Origin: Nipponacmea schrenckii
Taxonomy: Eukaryota; Mollusca; Gastropoda; Lottiidae
Length of the DNA: 64,000 bases
Direction: 5' to 3'
NCBI GenBank assembly: GCA_030562195.1
Contig: JAUJPP010000006.1
Coordinates: forward strand, 2,728,001-2,792,000
Part shown: positions 1 through 12,400 of the stretch, piece after piece
Position numbering within the stretch: position 1 is the stretch's first letter
How the letters are laid out: every line of letters starts with the position of its first letter
Position numbers and translations under genes: made by a program
Notes under the pieces: model-generated
The model's input: the letters and a program-made list of their open reading frames with translations, nothing else
What the model was told of the DNA's origin: nothing
The model's database searches: none

Positions 1-874
1 GGTAGTATAATATAACTAGGGTAGTATAATATAACTAGGGTAGTATAATATAACTAGGGTAGTATAATATAACTAGGGTAGTATAATATAACTAGGGTAG
101 TATAATATAACTAGGGTAGTATAATATAACAAGGGTAGTATAATATAACTAGGGTAGTATAATATAACTAGGGTAGTATAATATAACTAGGTAGTATAAT
201 ATAACTAGGGTAGTATAATATAACTAGGGTTGTATAATATAACTAGGGTAGTATAATATAACTAGGGTAGTATAATATAACTAGGGTAGTATAATATAAC
301 TAGGGTAGTATAATATAACTAGGGTAGTATAATATAACTAGGGAAGTATAATATAACTAGGGTAGTATAATATAACATAGGGTAGTATAATATAACTAGG
401 GTAGTATAATATAACTAGGGTAGTATAATATAACTAGGGTAGTATAATATAACTAGGGTAGTATAATATAACTAGGTAGTATAATATAACTAGGGTAGTA
501 TAATATAACTAGGGTAGTATAATATAACTAGGGTAGTATAATATAACTAGGGTAGTATAATATAACTAGGGTAGTATAATATAACTAGGGTAGTATAATA
601 TAACATAGGGTAGTATAATATAACAAGGGTAGTATAATATAACTAGGGTAGTATAATATAACTAGGGTAGTATAATATAACTAGGGTAGTATAATATAAC
701 TAGGGTAGTATAATATAACAAGGGTAGTATAATATAACTAGGGTAGTATAATATAACTAGGGTAGTATAATATAACTAGGGTAGTATAATATAACTAGGG
801 TAGTATAATATAACTAGGGTAGTATAATATAACTAGGGTAGTATAATATGACTAGGGTAATATAATATGACTCT
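1..874. repeat. 19-bp tandem array, open at the window start
   Basis: About 46 head-to-tail copies of a 19-bp AT-rich unit, gggtagtataatataacta. A few units carry single-base changes or one-base indels. The array begins before base 1, so its true length is unknown. The last units decay (tgactaggg, then tgactctgg) into unique sequence near 874. No coding potential is seen. Confidence 0.97.
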
Positions 875-1687
875 GGTTGTGTAACATGACTCGGCTTCCT
901 TCTTATTATATTTATATATATTTAGTTTTATCTTGTTAATATTCATCTTCCTGCTTGATAACGACAAGAGGACACTTTTTATTGTTATTCCACAAAACTT
1001 AGTATTATTATATATCGTTTTAATGATTTATGGCACACAAATTTATTTATTATTTTGTATATTTGGCTTTCTTTTGTATTATTATATACTTATTTACCTA
1101 AAATAATGAATGTGAATAAATAAATAAATGTTGTGAATATCCCTTAGTTTTCTGTTAATACAACAGTACCTGATATATATATATATATAATATAGTAGTA
1201 TATTGGTATAACCAATAGAATTACACACAGCAAGATAATCTGTTGGTTTAGACTGCGGTAGAATAAATAGTAATTAAAACTATACAAGGAATTTGCCAAT
1301 ATATTTTATTGTGTTGTCATGCTTACTTTGCCAAATCATTGATATTGATTTTCAAGTTCATTTCAAAATAAATATAAATATTATAACGAGGTGTACAGAT
1401 TATTTTCATTCGTTCTCTAAAAACTACAAAAGTTGACATTTGGCACATTATGACAATAATTATGATGTAAATTTGGGACTAATAATATGCATGTAGTTAT
1501 TCAAACATTTTCCCGCAATATTCTATTTGGAAGAATGTAATTGGTCGTGAAGTAAATTGTCTACCAATCAAAATTAATGACGAGAATATAGGATTGGGAA
1601 AGAAACGGTAAGGTATTGATAATACATGTATCCTATCGTTGCTAAAGAAACAAGATTCAAATCTGAACATAACAGTAATTAGTCAAA
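875..1687. other. AT-rich spacer, nothing recognised
   Basis: Unique AT-rich sequence with a short (ta)n run near 1175-1190. I see no convincing exon, RNA gene or transposon on either strand. Confidence 0.6.
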
Positions 1688-2072
1688 AGTTAAAATATAT
1701 AGTAATTGAATACAAGTTAAACTTTATTGTATTCTAGTGTAAAAATAAACAGTTAAAATATATAGTAATTGAATACAAGTTAAACTTTATGGTATTCTAG
1801 TGTAAAAATAAACAGTTAAAATATATAGTAATTGAATACAAGTTAAACTTTATTGTATTCTTGTGTAAAAATAAACAGTTAAAATATATAGTAATTGAAT
1901 ACAAGTTAAACTTTATTGTATTCTAGTGTAAAAATAAACAGTTAAAATATATAGTAATTGAATACAAGTTAAACTTTATTGTATTCTTGTGTAAAAATAA
2001 ACAGTTAAAATATATAGTAATTGAATACAAGTTAAACTTTATGGTATTCTAGTGTAAAAATAAACAGTTAAA
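1688..2072. repeat. 63-bp tandem array, about six copies
   Basis: Direct repeats of a 63-bp unit that starts agttaaaatatatagtaatt and ends gtgtaaaaataaac. Units differ at only a few positions, such as attctagtg versus attcttgtg and tttattg versus tttatgg. The alternation of these variants suggests expansion of two-unit blocks. Confidence 0.95.
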
Positions 2073-2511
2073 ATTGAAACTAAACGAGAAGAATCTCAAT
2101 GAAAGATCTGACCTAAATCATTGAGTAATAGAGATCATAATTAAAATAATAGTTCATACAATTACTTATTAATAAAAAACACAAAATCACTCTGATATTA
2201 ATCTACACGATATATTACCGATTACAATACACTGTATACCATGGACACTAGTCCTGAATCATATTCCTTAAATATATTGTTGAAACAATATCAAATCAAA
2301 TAATTCGAACTATTGCTATAAGATATTTATAATCAAAAATAAAATAAATATCTACCTTTAAGATAATATGATTGAGAAAATTACTTTTTTTAAATATTTC
2401 TGTTGTGTAATAATTTATTTTGAATTTCAGAAGAATTCTATTTAACTGTTAATGAGGATTTGGTAGAGGTTTGGTACTATTTCTACAAAACCGCCATCGT
2501 CGTAGGTAATA

Positions 2512-2715
2512 AAGGGAAGTAACTCCATTTTTGTATGACTAAAGTTGCACGCCACAACACTTATTTAATTGCTCTTAATTTTCGTGTTAAATCACTTTAA
2601 ACATTTTTTAATCTCGTTGAAAACTTCCAATATGTCCATTTGCCCATACTTTGACACAAATTAAATATATCATGACCATGAAAATCTTGAGTTAGTTAAA
2701 ATGAAAGTAGACTAG
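2512..2715. repeat. Dispersed repeat copy 1 (aagggaagtaactcc type)
   Basis: It shares an ordered set of short blocks with 3935-4175: the aagggaagtaactcc start, gttgaaaacttccaatatgtc, catgaccatgaaaatcttga and aaaatgaaagtagac. The two are diverged by many substitutions and indels, so this is an old interspersed element. Similar motifs recur at 4575, 5487, 5587, 8972 and 9072. The class (SINE, MITE or other) cannot be set from here. Confidence 0.55.
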
Positions 2716-3934
2716 GTAAAACATATGATTCACTCTCGGCACAATTATTCCAAACTATAAATCATTTGACTCTGCTTCAACGTATTGGATAGGATCATAC
2801 CAAAATATATATATCAATATATCAAACTGGTAACCAAAAATATATCCCTAATATCTGACCCTTAAACTGGTTGGACACTGAGATGAGAAGCACTCCGATA
2901 TACTTATCAATATGATAAACTGGTAACCAGAAAAGTATTCCCTAATGGATCTGACAACTATTGTTTGAATTGAGATAAGCTATCATTATATATATAACAC
3001 AGAAGAAGTCTTTATGGATTACAACTATTGTTTATTAATACTGCTATGTTTCAATAAGTATCATCTTATTGTTATCAAGCAGATCAAACTACTTAACTGA
3101 GCATCAATATATACTATGTGAAAACAACAATAACAACAAATGACAATCAGATTAAAGAATGAAACCATGAAAGGAGTTAATAGATATACCGAAATGTAAT
3201 AAAACTGTTTCTTTATAATGAAATTCAGTACGACAAACTTCATTCTATACATTTAAACTTGAACTGAGGAAATAATAATTAATCCAGTCCATGGCAATAA
3301 ATAGCACATGCCTTTCTCACCACTTCTTTAAATCTTGGAAACAATTTTATCACATTGTTTTATTCCTAATCCATGATACGTGATATAATATATTTGTTAT
3401 TTTTACGTTATATTTTCTTTGTTTATTCTTTATATAACTTTGTATATATTTTAAAGTTGGACCTATAATAAAACAGACCTTTATCTGAATAGGTTGATAA
3501 ATATATATTCCTATACAATCATTTGCAAATATTTTATTTGAGTCTGTCTTAAAATTACGTTGTTCACTTATTACACTTATAATTGTTGATTCATCGCCTT
3601 TGTTTTCTCTCCATTCTATGTAATTTAATCAATGAAATATATTGCTATTGCTATTGAAAGTTAATATCTATCGTCATAACTTTCTATTTTCGTCTCTTCA
3701 TTCTGACCATCCCTTGATTTGACTTCCTCCTCGTCATATCTTTATCTCTCTTCAATCTAATAATTAATTAATTACGATCTAGACTCAAGGTTTTCAGTGT
3801 TTTATGTCGCGGGCACTTGTAAGGATAAACACCCAGATGTCCCTGGTGATATTATATTTATCTTTCTTTTGACATATTCCACATGCTTAGATAATAAATA
3901 ACGGGATTATGTACATTGATCAACAAAATGTTTA

Positions 3935-4175
3935 GTTGAAGGGAGCTAACTCCAGTAAATAACTGTTACAAAATATGGACTCGGTCCACCAATTCATTTG
4001 CCGTCTGTTTCCATGTAAAATCACGAAATCCAACCTTCTATAACTCATTCCAGTAAACTAGTTGAAAACTTTCAAATATGTCACATGAAAGCCTCGCCAA
4101 TACTTGGTTTCTCTACAAAAATTCAATATAGCATGACCATGAAAATTTTGAACTAGTCAAAATGAAAGTAGACCA
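3935..4175. repeat. Dispersed repeat copy 2 (aagggagctaactcc type)
   Basis: The partner of 2512-2715, with the same order of blocks: gaagggagctaactcc, gttgaaaactttcaaatatgtc, catgaccatgaaaattttga and aaaatgaaagtagac. The spacing is similar (about 200-240 bp), which argues for a common ancestral element, not chance. Confidence 0.55.
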
Positions 4176-5023
4176 CTACCGGATGTCAACATTCGCTTGA
4201 CTGTCACTGCACACAAAACCACTATTTTTTAGAAATAACCTTCCGCCAATTTTATTCCTCATAATCTCAGAAATTCTGAAAGAAAATCCAATTCCAGACA
4301 TCAAATTCCAAATCTAGACCGAAAATTAGTCAAATATGAATAATGAACAGTTTTTATGGTTACTACTCCTCAATTATTATTGTATAATTGTTCATTATTC
4401 ATGTGCTTCCTACCCCTAAATGTCGTTTAAGGATTATTTAGTCAAAAATGGGCATGCAAAAACCCTAAAAATTCGAACGGACTAAAATCATAAGCTAAAA
4501 TGTTTTACTGGACTGAGTCCGATATAAAATTCCAATACGACGTCATATTCGTCGTTCTAAAGTCGTTAACATCAATTGAAGGGAGCTTACTCTTTTTAAA
4601 ATCCTTTCTAAATTTCTGTGACGGATACATTGAATGGATTTGAGTATAATAATACCGGACTTTTCACTCGAAGGGGATACAGGCTAACTGAACTTCTTCA
4701 TCAATCTGGACTTTAACCCCGTTATGAAATGTCTAGAATCTTATCTATTCAAATCTAATATTTTGCATTGTCTCTTTCTTTGATATTTGCACGTGATTTA
4801 AAGACAATATGTTTTGTTTGATATCGATATCAAAACTGGAAATAGACTAATTAGTTTTGTTCATAGAGAAGCATGTTTATATGGTACATTCTAATCAGTT
4901 AGAAAAGGCAGAACTGTGCCATCCCTTTGATAGAAAACTAGATTACAGTTTTGATATAAAGATATCAGTAAACATACTAGATTGGATAAGCAATCTATAT
5001 ATTCATATATTGCAGTTCGAGGA

Positions 5024-5430
5024 GTAAATATCAACGGTATACCACAGAACCACATCAAACAACACGATATTAATATCAACGGTATACCACAGAACCACAT
5101 CAAACAACACGATATTAATATCAACGGTATACCACAGAACCACATCAAACAACACGATATTAATATCAACGGTATACCACAGAATCACATCAAACAACGC
5201 GATATAAATATCAACGGTATACCACAGAATCACATCAAACAACACGATATAAATATCAACGGTATACCACAGAACCACATCAAACAACACGATATAAATA
5301 TCAACGGTATACCACAGAATCACATCAAACAACACGATATTAATATCAACGGTATACCACAGAATCACATCAAACAACACGATATAAATATCAACGATAT
5401 ACCACAGAACCACATCAAACAACACGATAT
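5024..5430. repeat. 45-bp tandem array, copy A (about nine units)
   Basis: Units of 45 bp (atcaacggtataccacagaa followed by c/tcacatcaaacaacacgatat). Because 45 is divisible by three and the unit has no stop in several frames, long ORFs appear on both strands. These are by-products of the repeat. The last unit runs into the flank at 5431. The last three units match the last three of array B (8497-8915), while earlier ones differ at single bases. Confidence 0.95.
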
Positions 5431-5960
5431 ACATTACACCCTGGTGACAATATGAAGGTTTGTTTTAGTTTTAGTTCTGTCACTTGAAGGGAGCTTACAC
5501 CAGTAAGTAAACATTACCATTCACAAAAAATATAAAATTCCAAATTGGCGTCATATTCATTGATCTGCAGTCGTTAACATCAATTAAAGGGAGCTAACTC
5601 CAGTACACAACGCTAGCCGATTACACACAAAAATATCAACGGTATACAACACGACTACATGAAACAACGCGATATGCATTAAACCCTGGTAATTTCAACT
5701 CACTCCCCTCGTCACAAACCAAGTTAACTAATTTCTAAATGTTTATTTCAAATACAAATATACAAACACAGTAGGAGTCAACATTGTAACATACCTTTAA
5801 AACCGATCGAAAGAAATAAAAAATCAAAACTTTATGTATGATATGCAAAATAAAATCAAGTGTTAATCGTTTATAAAACAACTATCACTGAACAATACTA
5901 AGATTGTTTAATATAGTATTCACAGAAAACTAATCAGTCTATAGTGGCTGGTAACCTTAT
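5431..5960. repeat. 530-bp segmental duplicate, copy 1
   Basis: By eye identical, with no indel, to 8916-9445 (constant offset 3485). It contains two aagggagc(t/)taactcc-type motifs and one isolated, diverged 45-bp monomer at about 5630-5690. In copy 2 this segment lies immediately after the PIPOX stop codon on the minus strand and so probably supplies that gene's 3' UTR. Copy 1 has no oxidase exon attached: at 5961 it changes abruptly to transposon sequence. Confidence 0.93.
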
Positions 5961-8497
5961 CGTCGATGCGCTTCCAAAACCGCGAATATCGACATTTTGG
6001 TAAAATCACTTTTTCGTCGATTTGGAATGAGTATTTAAATATGCACATTTTGATCTGGGTTGTATATATATCGACCAATTATAAGTCTCATTTTGAATCA
6101 TGTGATGAAAACTCGTATTTCTATTGGTGTAGAATATTGAATTCCAAAATCGCGTACTACTCGAATTAAATTTCAAGACCACGTTTTTTACGATTTCACC
6201 TGTTTAAAGCATTTTTAGTAAATACTGAGGTAAGGAAAATTTTCTTAATATGTTTAATCATTTGTCTTGAACGTTTCTGCTTTAGATGTAGTAAGATAAA
6301 GGCGCGTGTAAAAGAAAATTTTAGGAAAACTTAAGTATTACTGAAAATTTGTGAAAATAATCTAAGTTTAATCCGACTGTTTTCGCTTATAGATGGATAA
6401 AACTGTGTAAATCCCAGAGATTTTGATTTATTTTATATCTAAGATGCTATTATAACCACTTCATCCTTATAGTTTGTCACCTTTCATACAAATATTTTGT
6501 GAAATTTTGTAAAAAACAAAATCTATACGCGTTTTTAGAATTCTATATTTTTAATTCATAATCTTGTTAATGTAGATATACGACAGATTAGAAATAACAG
6601 AGTATAGCCTATTTGTTATTTTGATCATAATACTATTCGAATAACCGATATTTACTACTTTATAACGTTCCGCTGTGCAATATATCACCCATATACTACA
6701 GTAATGTGTATATACCGCACTATATTAATGTGATACGCTTATTTTGAATGATATCCTACATGTATTATGTTCTAGTTTCAGGATTAAAGATACACTTCAA
6801 CTTGACACTGATGTTTGTATAAAAATGTACCCGTTTTCAAGAGGGAGGTATCTGGTTAACCTAGTGCTTAATCATAATACCAGTGACGAAACGAGTGTCT
6901 TGACGAATCCAAGTAAATCTGATGGAGATGCCTCAATCCAACCCAGTAAGCCTACCCTATCCGAAGAAACCAATCCTTCATCTTTACCCACTGATTCCCT
7001 TACACATTCTACTGAAACAGCTGACTCTGTACCATGGTACAGAAAACACAATCGGTCAATATTTGGCGACGCAATAGAAACAGTAGAAGCAGATTCTGAC
7101 AATGATGATAATGGCAAGGATCCAGACTGGGTGCCTTCAAGTAAGAGAAAAAGTGTTGAAAGTTCTGATGAAAATTCTGACGAAAACACAGAGAACAACC
7201 ACAATGATGTGATCAATCAGTCTGTTACAGATCTTAACCGAACCATCCATCCATTAAAGGAATCCCGTGCTAAACCAGGAAAGGCAGACCGAAATTTATG
7301 GACAAAAAATGTACACAAACGCTTGCGAATGGAAGGAAAATCTTATAAAGGTGTCATAAGAGATACTGATGGTCACTACTCGTATTCATCCGATAAATCA
7401 GAACGTACACTTGGTCCCCGTAACTGCTCAAAACTTTGCGAAAAACGTAAAGGATGTTCATCTTTTAGTGATGATGATCGACAGATTATTTTTGACAGGT
7501 TTTGGAATAATTTAAGTTGGGATCAAAAAAAAGTATATCTCGCTGCATTTGTAGACAAAGTAGAGATCAGAGAAAGAAAGAAGGCTGGTGAAAGTAGGAA
7601 GAAACACTCTTTTAGATATCACTTAAAGAAGAATGAACAACGAATACAAGTTTGTCGGAATATGATGTTATCAACCCTAGGAATGAAGGATAAAATGATG
7701 TACGATTGGATCGAATGTGTTGAATCTGGTGTACCACCACAGGTAAAACCCCGAAATCAAAGTCGTACTTCTTCAAAAGATTCATCAGCTAAACAGTTTC
7801 TTAACGAACTTCCTAAACTCCCATCACATTATTGCAGGGCTTCATCAACGAAATCATACCTGGAACCAATATTTACAAATTTCGCTGAACTTTATAGAGT
7901 GTATAAAGACTATTGCTGTAAAAAAGCTCTACCAATTTTGGGAAAGAAAGCCTTCAAATCAATTTTTGTTGATTTAAATCTCTCCCTTTTTCATCCAAAG
8001 AAGGATCAATGCGATGTTTGCTGTGGGTTCCGCACAGATAACATAACTGAGGCAGAATATAATGCACTCATTGAACGTAAAACTAGTGCTAGAGACGAAA
8101 AATGTCAAGACAAACTGTTAGCGGAATCTAATAGTAAAATCAAAGTTGTAACGCTAGATTTACAGTCGTTATTACTTTGCCCAAAGATCGAAGCAAGTTC
8201 CATGTATTATAAAACCAAACTTGGTTGTCATAACTATACCATTTTTGACCTAGCAACAAAAGAAGGTATCTGCTACTTTTGGCACGAGGGAGAAGGGGAA
8301 CTAGCTGCCAATTCTTTTACCTCATGCCTTATCGATTATATTGAAAACTTAACTTGTGACGTAGACGAATTAATATTATATAGTGACGGATGTACATATC
8401 AAAATAGAAATTCTATTTTGTCGAACGCACTTCTAAAAATCTCCAAAGAAAAAGGCATTACAATCACACAGAAATTTCTCGAAAAAGGCCATACGCA
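5961..8497 (+). mobile_element. Truncated DDE-transposase-type element
   Basis: The segment between the two copies of the duplicated flank and array. The left edge is the abrupt change after gtaaccttat at 5960. The right edge is inside the transposase reading frame, where the sequence passes into the 45-bp array across a shared caaa. No right terminal repeat is present, so the element has lost its 3' end. Positions 5961-6740 are AT-rich leader or intron sequence with no convincing coding exon. Family assignment is from the protein. Confidence 0.6.
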
Positions 8498-8558
8498 AAC
8501 AACACGATATACATATCAACGGTACACCACAGAACCACATCAAACAACACGATATTAA
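6744..8558 (+). pseudogene. DDE-transposase-like protein, C-terminally truncated
   Basis: A 604-codon frame. I recognise it as a family of multi-copy invertebrate proteins, usually annotated uncharacterised, that look like DDE transposases. The N-terminal third is acidic and Ser-rich. Next come a basic WTKNxxKRLR block near residue 185, a Cys cluster near 229-240, SHYCRASS...YLEPIF in the middle, and a KKDQCDVC zinc-type motif. Candidate acidic residues are D472 (TLDLQ) and D548 (LYSDGCTYQNRN), followed by FLEKGHTQ (residues 578-585). After residue 585 the last 19 codons are read from the 45-bp satellite, so the natural C terminus is gone. The first codons may be intronic: a good acceptor (tctagtttcag) ends at 6781, so the true start is probably on an upstream exon. 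It is unlikely to be active. The family name and the catalytic assignment are inference. Confidence 0.65.
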
Positions 8559-8915
8559 TATCAACGGTATACCACAGAACCACATCAAACAAATCGATAT
8601 TAATATCAACGGTATACCACAGAACCACATCAAACAACACGATATTAATATCAACGGTACACCACAGAACCACATCAAACAACACGATATTAATATCAAC
8701 GGTATACCACAGAATCACATCAAACAACACGATATAAATATCAACGGTATACCACAGAATCACATCAAACAACACGATATAAATATCAACGGTATACCAC
8801 AGAATCACATCAAACAACACGATATTAATATCAACGGTATACCACAGAATCACATCAAACAACACGATATAAATATCAACGATATACCACAGAACCACAT
8901 CAAACAACACGATAT
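8497..8915. repeat. 45-bp tandem array, copy B
   Basis: The same 45-bp unit as 5024-5430, about nine copies, now entered from transposon sequence. The last three units equal those of copy A. Upstream units differ (for example ggtacacc and aaatcgat variants). This shows either that the two arrays have drifted since duplication or that they derive from two alleles. Confidence 0.95.
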
Positions 8916-9445
8916 ACATTACACCCTGGTGACAATATGAAGGTTTGTTTTAGTTTTAGTTCTGTCACTTGAAGGGAGCTTACACCAGTAAGTAAACATT
9001 ACCATTCACAAAAAATATAAAATTCCAAATTGGCGTCATATTCATTGATCTGCAGTCGTTAACATCAATTAAAGGGAGCTAACTCCAGTACACAACGCTA
9101 GCCGATTACACACAAAAATATCAACGGTATACAACACGACTACATGAAACAACGCGATATGCATTAAACCCTGGTAATTTCAACTCACTCCCCTCGTCAC
9201 AAACCAAGTTAACTAATTTCTAAATGTTTATTTCAAATACAAATATACAAACACAGTAGGAGTCAACATTGTAACATACCTTTAAAACCGATCGAAAGAA
9301 ATAAAAAATCAAAACTTTATGTATGATATGCAAAATAAAATCAAGTGTTAATCGTTTATAAAACAACTATCACTGAACAATACTAAGATTGTTTAATATA
9401 GTATTCACAGAAAACTAATCAGTCTATAGTGGCTGGTAACCTTAT
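8916..9445. repeat. 530-bp segmental duplicate, copy 2 (PIPOX 3' flank)
   Basis: Matches 5431-5960 base for base with no indel. Its right edge is 7 bp from the PIPOX stop codon (9452-9454, minus strand). A minus-strand AATAAA at 9227-9232, about 220 bp past that stop, is a plausible polyadenylation signal, so this copy is most likely the real 3' UTR and downstream region. Confidence 0.9.
9227..9232 (-). promoter_or_regulatory. PIPOX: Candidate polyadenylation signal for PIPOX
   Basis: AATAAA on the minus strand (tttatt on plus), about 220 bp after the PIPOX stop codon and inside the duplicated 530-bp flank. No transcript evidence is available. Confidence 0.4.
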
Positions 9446-9451
9446 AATATA

Positions 9452-12400
9452 TCAAAGTTTGGCTGTAACAGGTAAACCGGTCAAATGAAAATGTGGTTTA
9501 TAGTCCGGATTAGTTAGGGCTTCTCGATCCATTTTAAAACTTGATATATCATATTGAGATCTGCCATCAAGTGCTAGCTGGCTTAAAATTTTACCCAGTA
9601 AACTCGCCCATCTGAAATAAAATCGAAATCCATAAGAATACACAAGATTTTCTTAATTTCATGTCAAGTTTTTTTCATGAAAATTAAATTGTCAGTGACA
9701 CTAGTTCCTTGAAGCCCGTCCGTTCTTTCTGACCGCCTGTGACATCATTGTTCTATTTGATTCTATTTAAAAGGCTTACGACAGATAATGTCACAATATT
9801 AATGTTGTTTTGATCTGATAAAAACTTCCAACTTATTATTGCAACCAACGTCATAAATACGTATTTTTTATTTGCGAATATCAAGTCTAAATTTGCTACC
9901 GGACTGTCGACAGGGTCAGAACATTGCGGATGATTAAAGACACCATTCAGTTCAGCCTCATTTAGTTCAAGTCGATTTTTATTTTTATATTATAAAAAAA
10001 GTACTTACTTAAAAGCATGTCCCGCCCCATTACAGACAATAACCTCGGGATAGCCTGTTCTGTAACACGTGTCGATAACAAAATGGCGATCTGGGGTCAT
10101 GGCGTATAAGCAACATTTTGTTTCCATGATCGGTCCTAAAAACTGAAATCAAATATAAATTCTTTCTACAAGGTACTGCATTATTTTAGCCTAGCAATAA
10201 AATCCTCGGAATGCACAACTAATCTCACCATGTTTTTCAATTATATCATTCTAGGCGAGATATAGACATTATTTTAATGTCTGAAAACATTACATTTATT
10301 ATTTTTACCTTCGGAGCAATTTTCTTCATGAAGTTTATGACATTATTTTCTCGTTCAGGACAAGGTGTAAAATCCCGGGTAGTAGTTGTCACTGTCTTAC
10401 CCACGGCATCTATACCAATCTTGGTACTAGAATTACCATGAACTGGTATCTGGTAATAATTATATTTCGGTGTATGATAGATAAATATAGGAAATCTAAA
10501 ATAAACAGTTCACTATGTTAATGTAGCGGTAAATTATTGTTAAAGTACAACTGCAGTATAATATCATATTGTAATGTTTCTTAAATATGATACTGCTTTA
10601 TCAGCTGGTAAAATGTTGAGACGATTTTAATTGAATTAAGATTACCCAGTGGCTTTAAAACTTTGATTTCCAGCTCACGTTACATACTTTACAATACTGT
10701 GATGTGGATGGATCTGAGTTTATATGGTAAATTATAATACTTGACATATATCGGATATGAAAACTGCAAACCCACTATAACTATTTATAAAATAAAATAT
10801 AAATGTCATTGAATTAACTAATTACACATGTTGTTCTTACCTTTCTTTAGAAAAGAGTTTACTGTGGGGTGAGGCGAAGTAGGTGACATTTTCCTGAGTT
10901 ACTGTGATTGGTAGGTTGATTCCTACTGATCCCAGAATCTGGTTGATCCACGCTCCAGCTGTTACTATCACACGGTTACAGGTAAACCTGCCTTTCGTTG
11001 TCTCCACCTAACAAATCACAAATATAAACATTATCGTATTAGTCAGTATTATGTTTTATTTTGGAAATTTTTAGGCTGGGTCACTAAAACATTTTGATAT
11101 TCCCCAAATCAAATCACATCTGATCTTTATGATAACCATTAACAACTGGTTTGGTAGTCCCAAGATTTCTAACGGTAGTAGTATTTTATTATAAGTATTT
11201 CTAACCGTCATCTGTCCCGGTTTATTTCGGTACAATCTAATAACGGCACAGTTACTGATGATGGAAGCACCGTAACCTCGAGCTAGTTGTTGGTGAGTTG
11301 AATTAGCTAGAGCAGCATCAACTAGACCCGAATCTTTCTGATACAAACTGACTACATCTTCCTTCAGCTCAAATTGAGGAAACTTTCTTTCTAATTCTCT
11401 TTTATTCAATCGTTCATATCTGGAAGATTTGTTTGTTTAGTCTGTTATACTATTATACTATTAGACGTTTATACTAGTAAATTATTTTTTAGAAATACAC
11501 GCAGCCTTTTCACAATTCAATGCTTATATTCTGTACGCAAAGATACGTGTTTATGTATCAAGTATAAGACTGAATTTCTAATAAAAACTTTCATAGCCGA
11601 ATTCTGATATTCAACTTGGACAAAACGTGAACTAACTAAATACCTGAAGGAAAAAATTGATCTTACTCGATGTTTAAATGGAAAAACAACTTACTCGATG
11701 TTTGCTCTGTCCATGGCAGCAGCAAAACTGTTTATAATATGATCCCCTTCACCAATCTTCGCCATATTTAATCCACCACATTTATGTACAATCTTCATTC
11801 CCGATTCTTGCTCTACCTCGCTCCATCTACAATACATACAAAGCTACATACGCAATGTCAAGCTACCTTTTTTCATGCCAGAGAAGTTTTGCGTCTGTCT
11901 TCCGAGGGTTGTGATTGGCCGTATTCAATGGCGTACCATCCAATCCAACAGCAGTATTCTGTTATACAAGTAATTTGACTATTGCAATCACAGTATAAGA
12001 CATCGTAATACCTTGATCATGTGGACAACATACAATAGCAGAATATACGGATTCGATTGGTGAAAACATGCACAATTAAAACCACCGAGAAGGTATATCA
12101 ATGGTTGTATTCATGGTGGAAGAAAATTTATTTTATGAACTGCGAATTAATATTATAGTAGTTATTTCAGTTGGAATATTTTAAAAGTTTGTACTGTTGT
12201 TCTGATCTCTTTTCACTGCGTTTACAACATAAAATGCGAAAAGCGTGGGCATTTATATCATTATGGTTGTTAATTCAAACTAGTTGCCGTTAAGTGTAGA
12301 TTACAGTGATCGGGGTGCTTCACAATAATATATAACAGTATGGAAATAAACTGCGAGATAATACTTACGTTTGGTAGGTATGAGGAGCTAACTTAGTGTA

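Larger units (their letters stand above)
2073..5023. other. Non-coding spacer with dispersed-repeat debris
   Basis: No gene is recognised. Two diverged copies of one dispersed repeat lie at about 2512-2715 and 3935-4175. Both carry an aagggag(c)taactcc-like motif, then gttgaaaactt.caaatatgtc, and later catgaccatgaaaat before aaaatgaaagtagac. A third motif copy is near 4575. An imperfect direct duplication of roughly 100 bp, sharing aaactggtaacca, lies at about 2810-2995. Confidence 0.55.

Noticed and set aside
4982..5455. 157-aa plus-strand ORF and 143-aa minus-strand ORF of 15-residue repeats
   Set aside because: Both come from a stop-free 45-bp satellite. The same peptides recur at 8464-8919, and there is no exon or start context.
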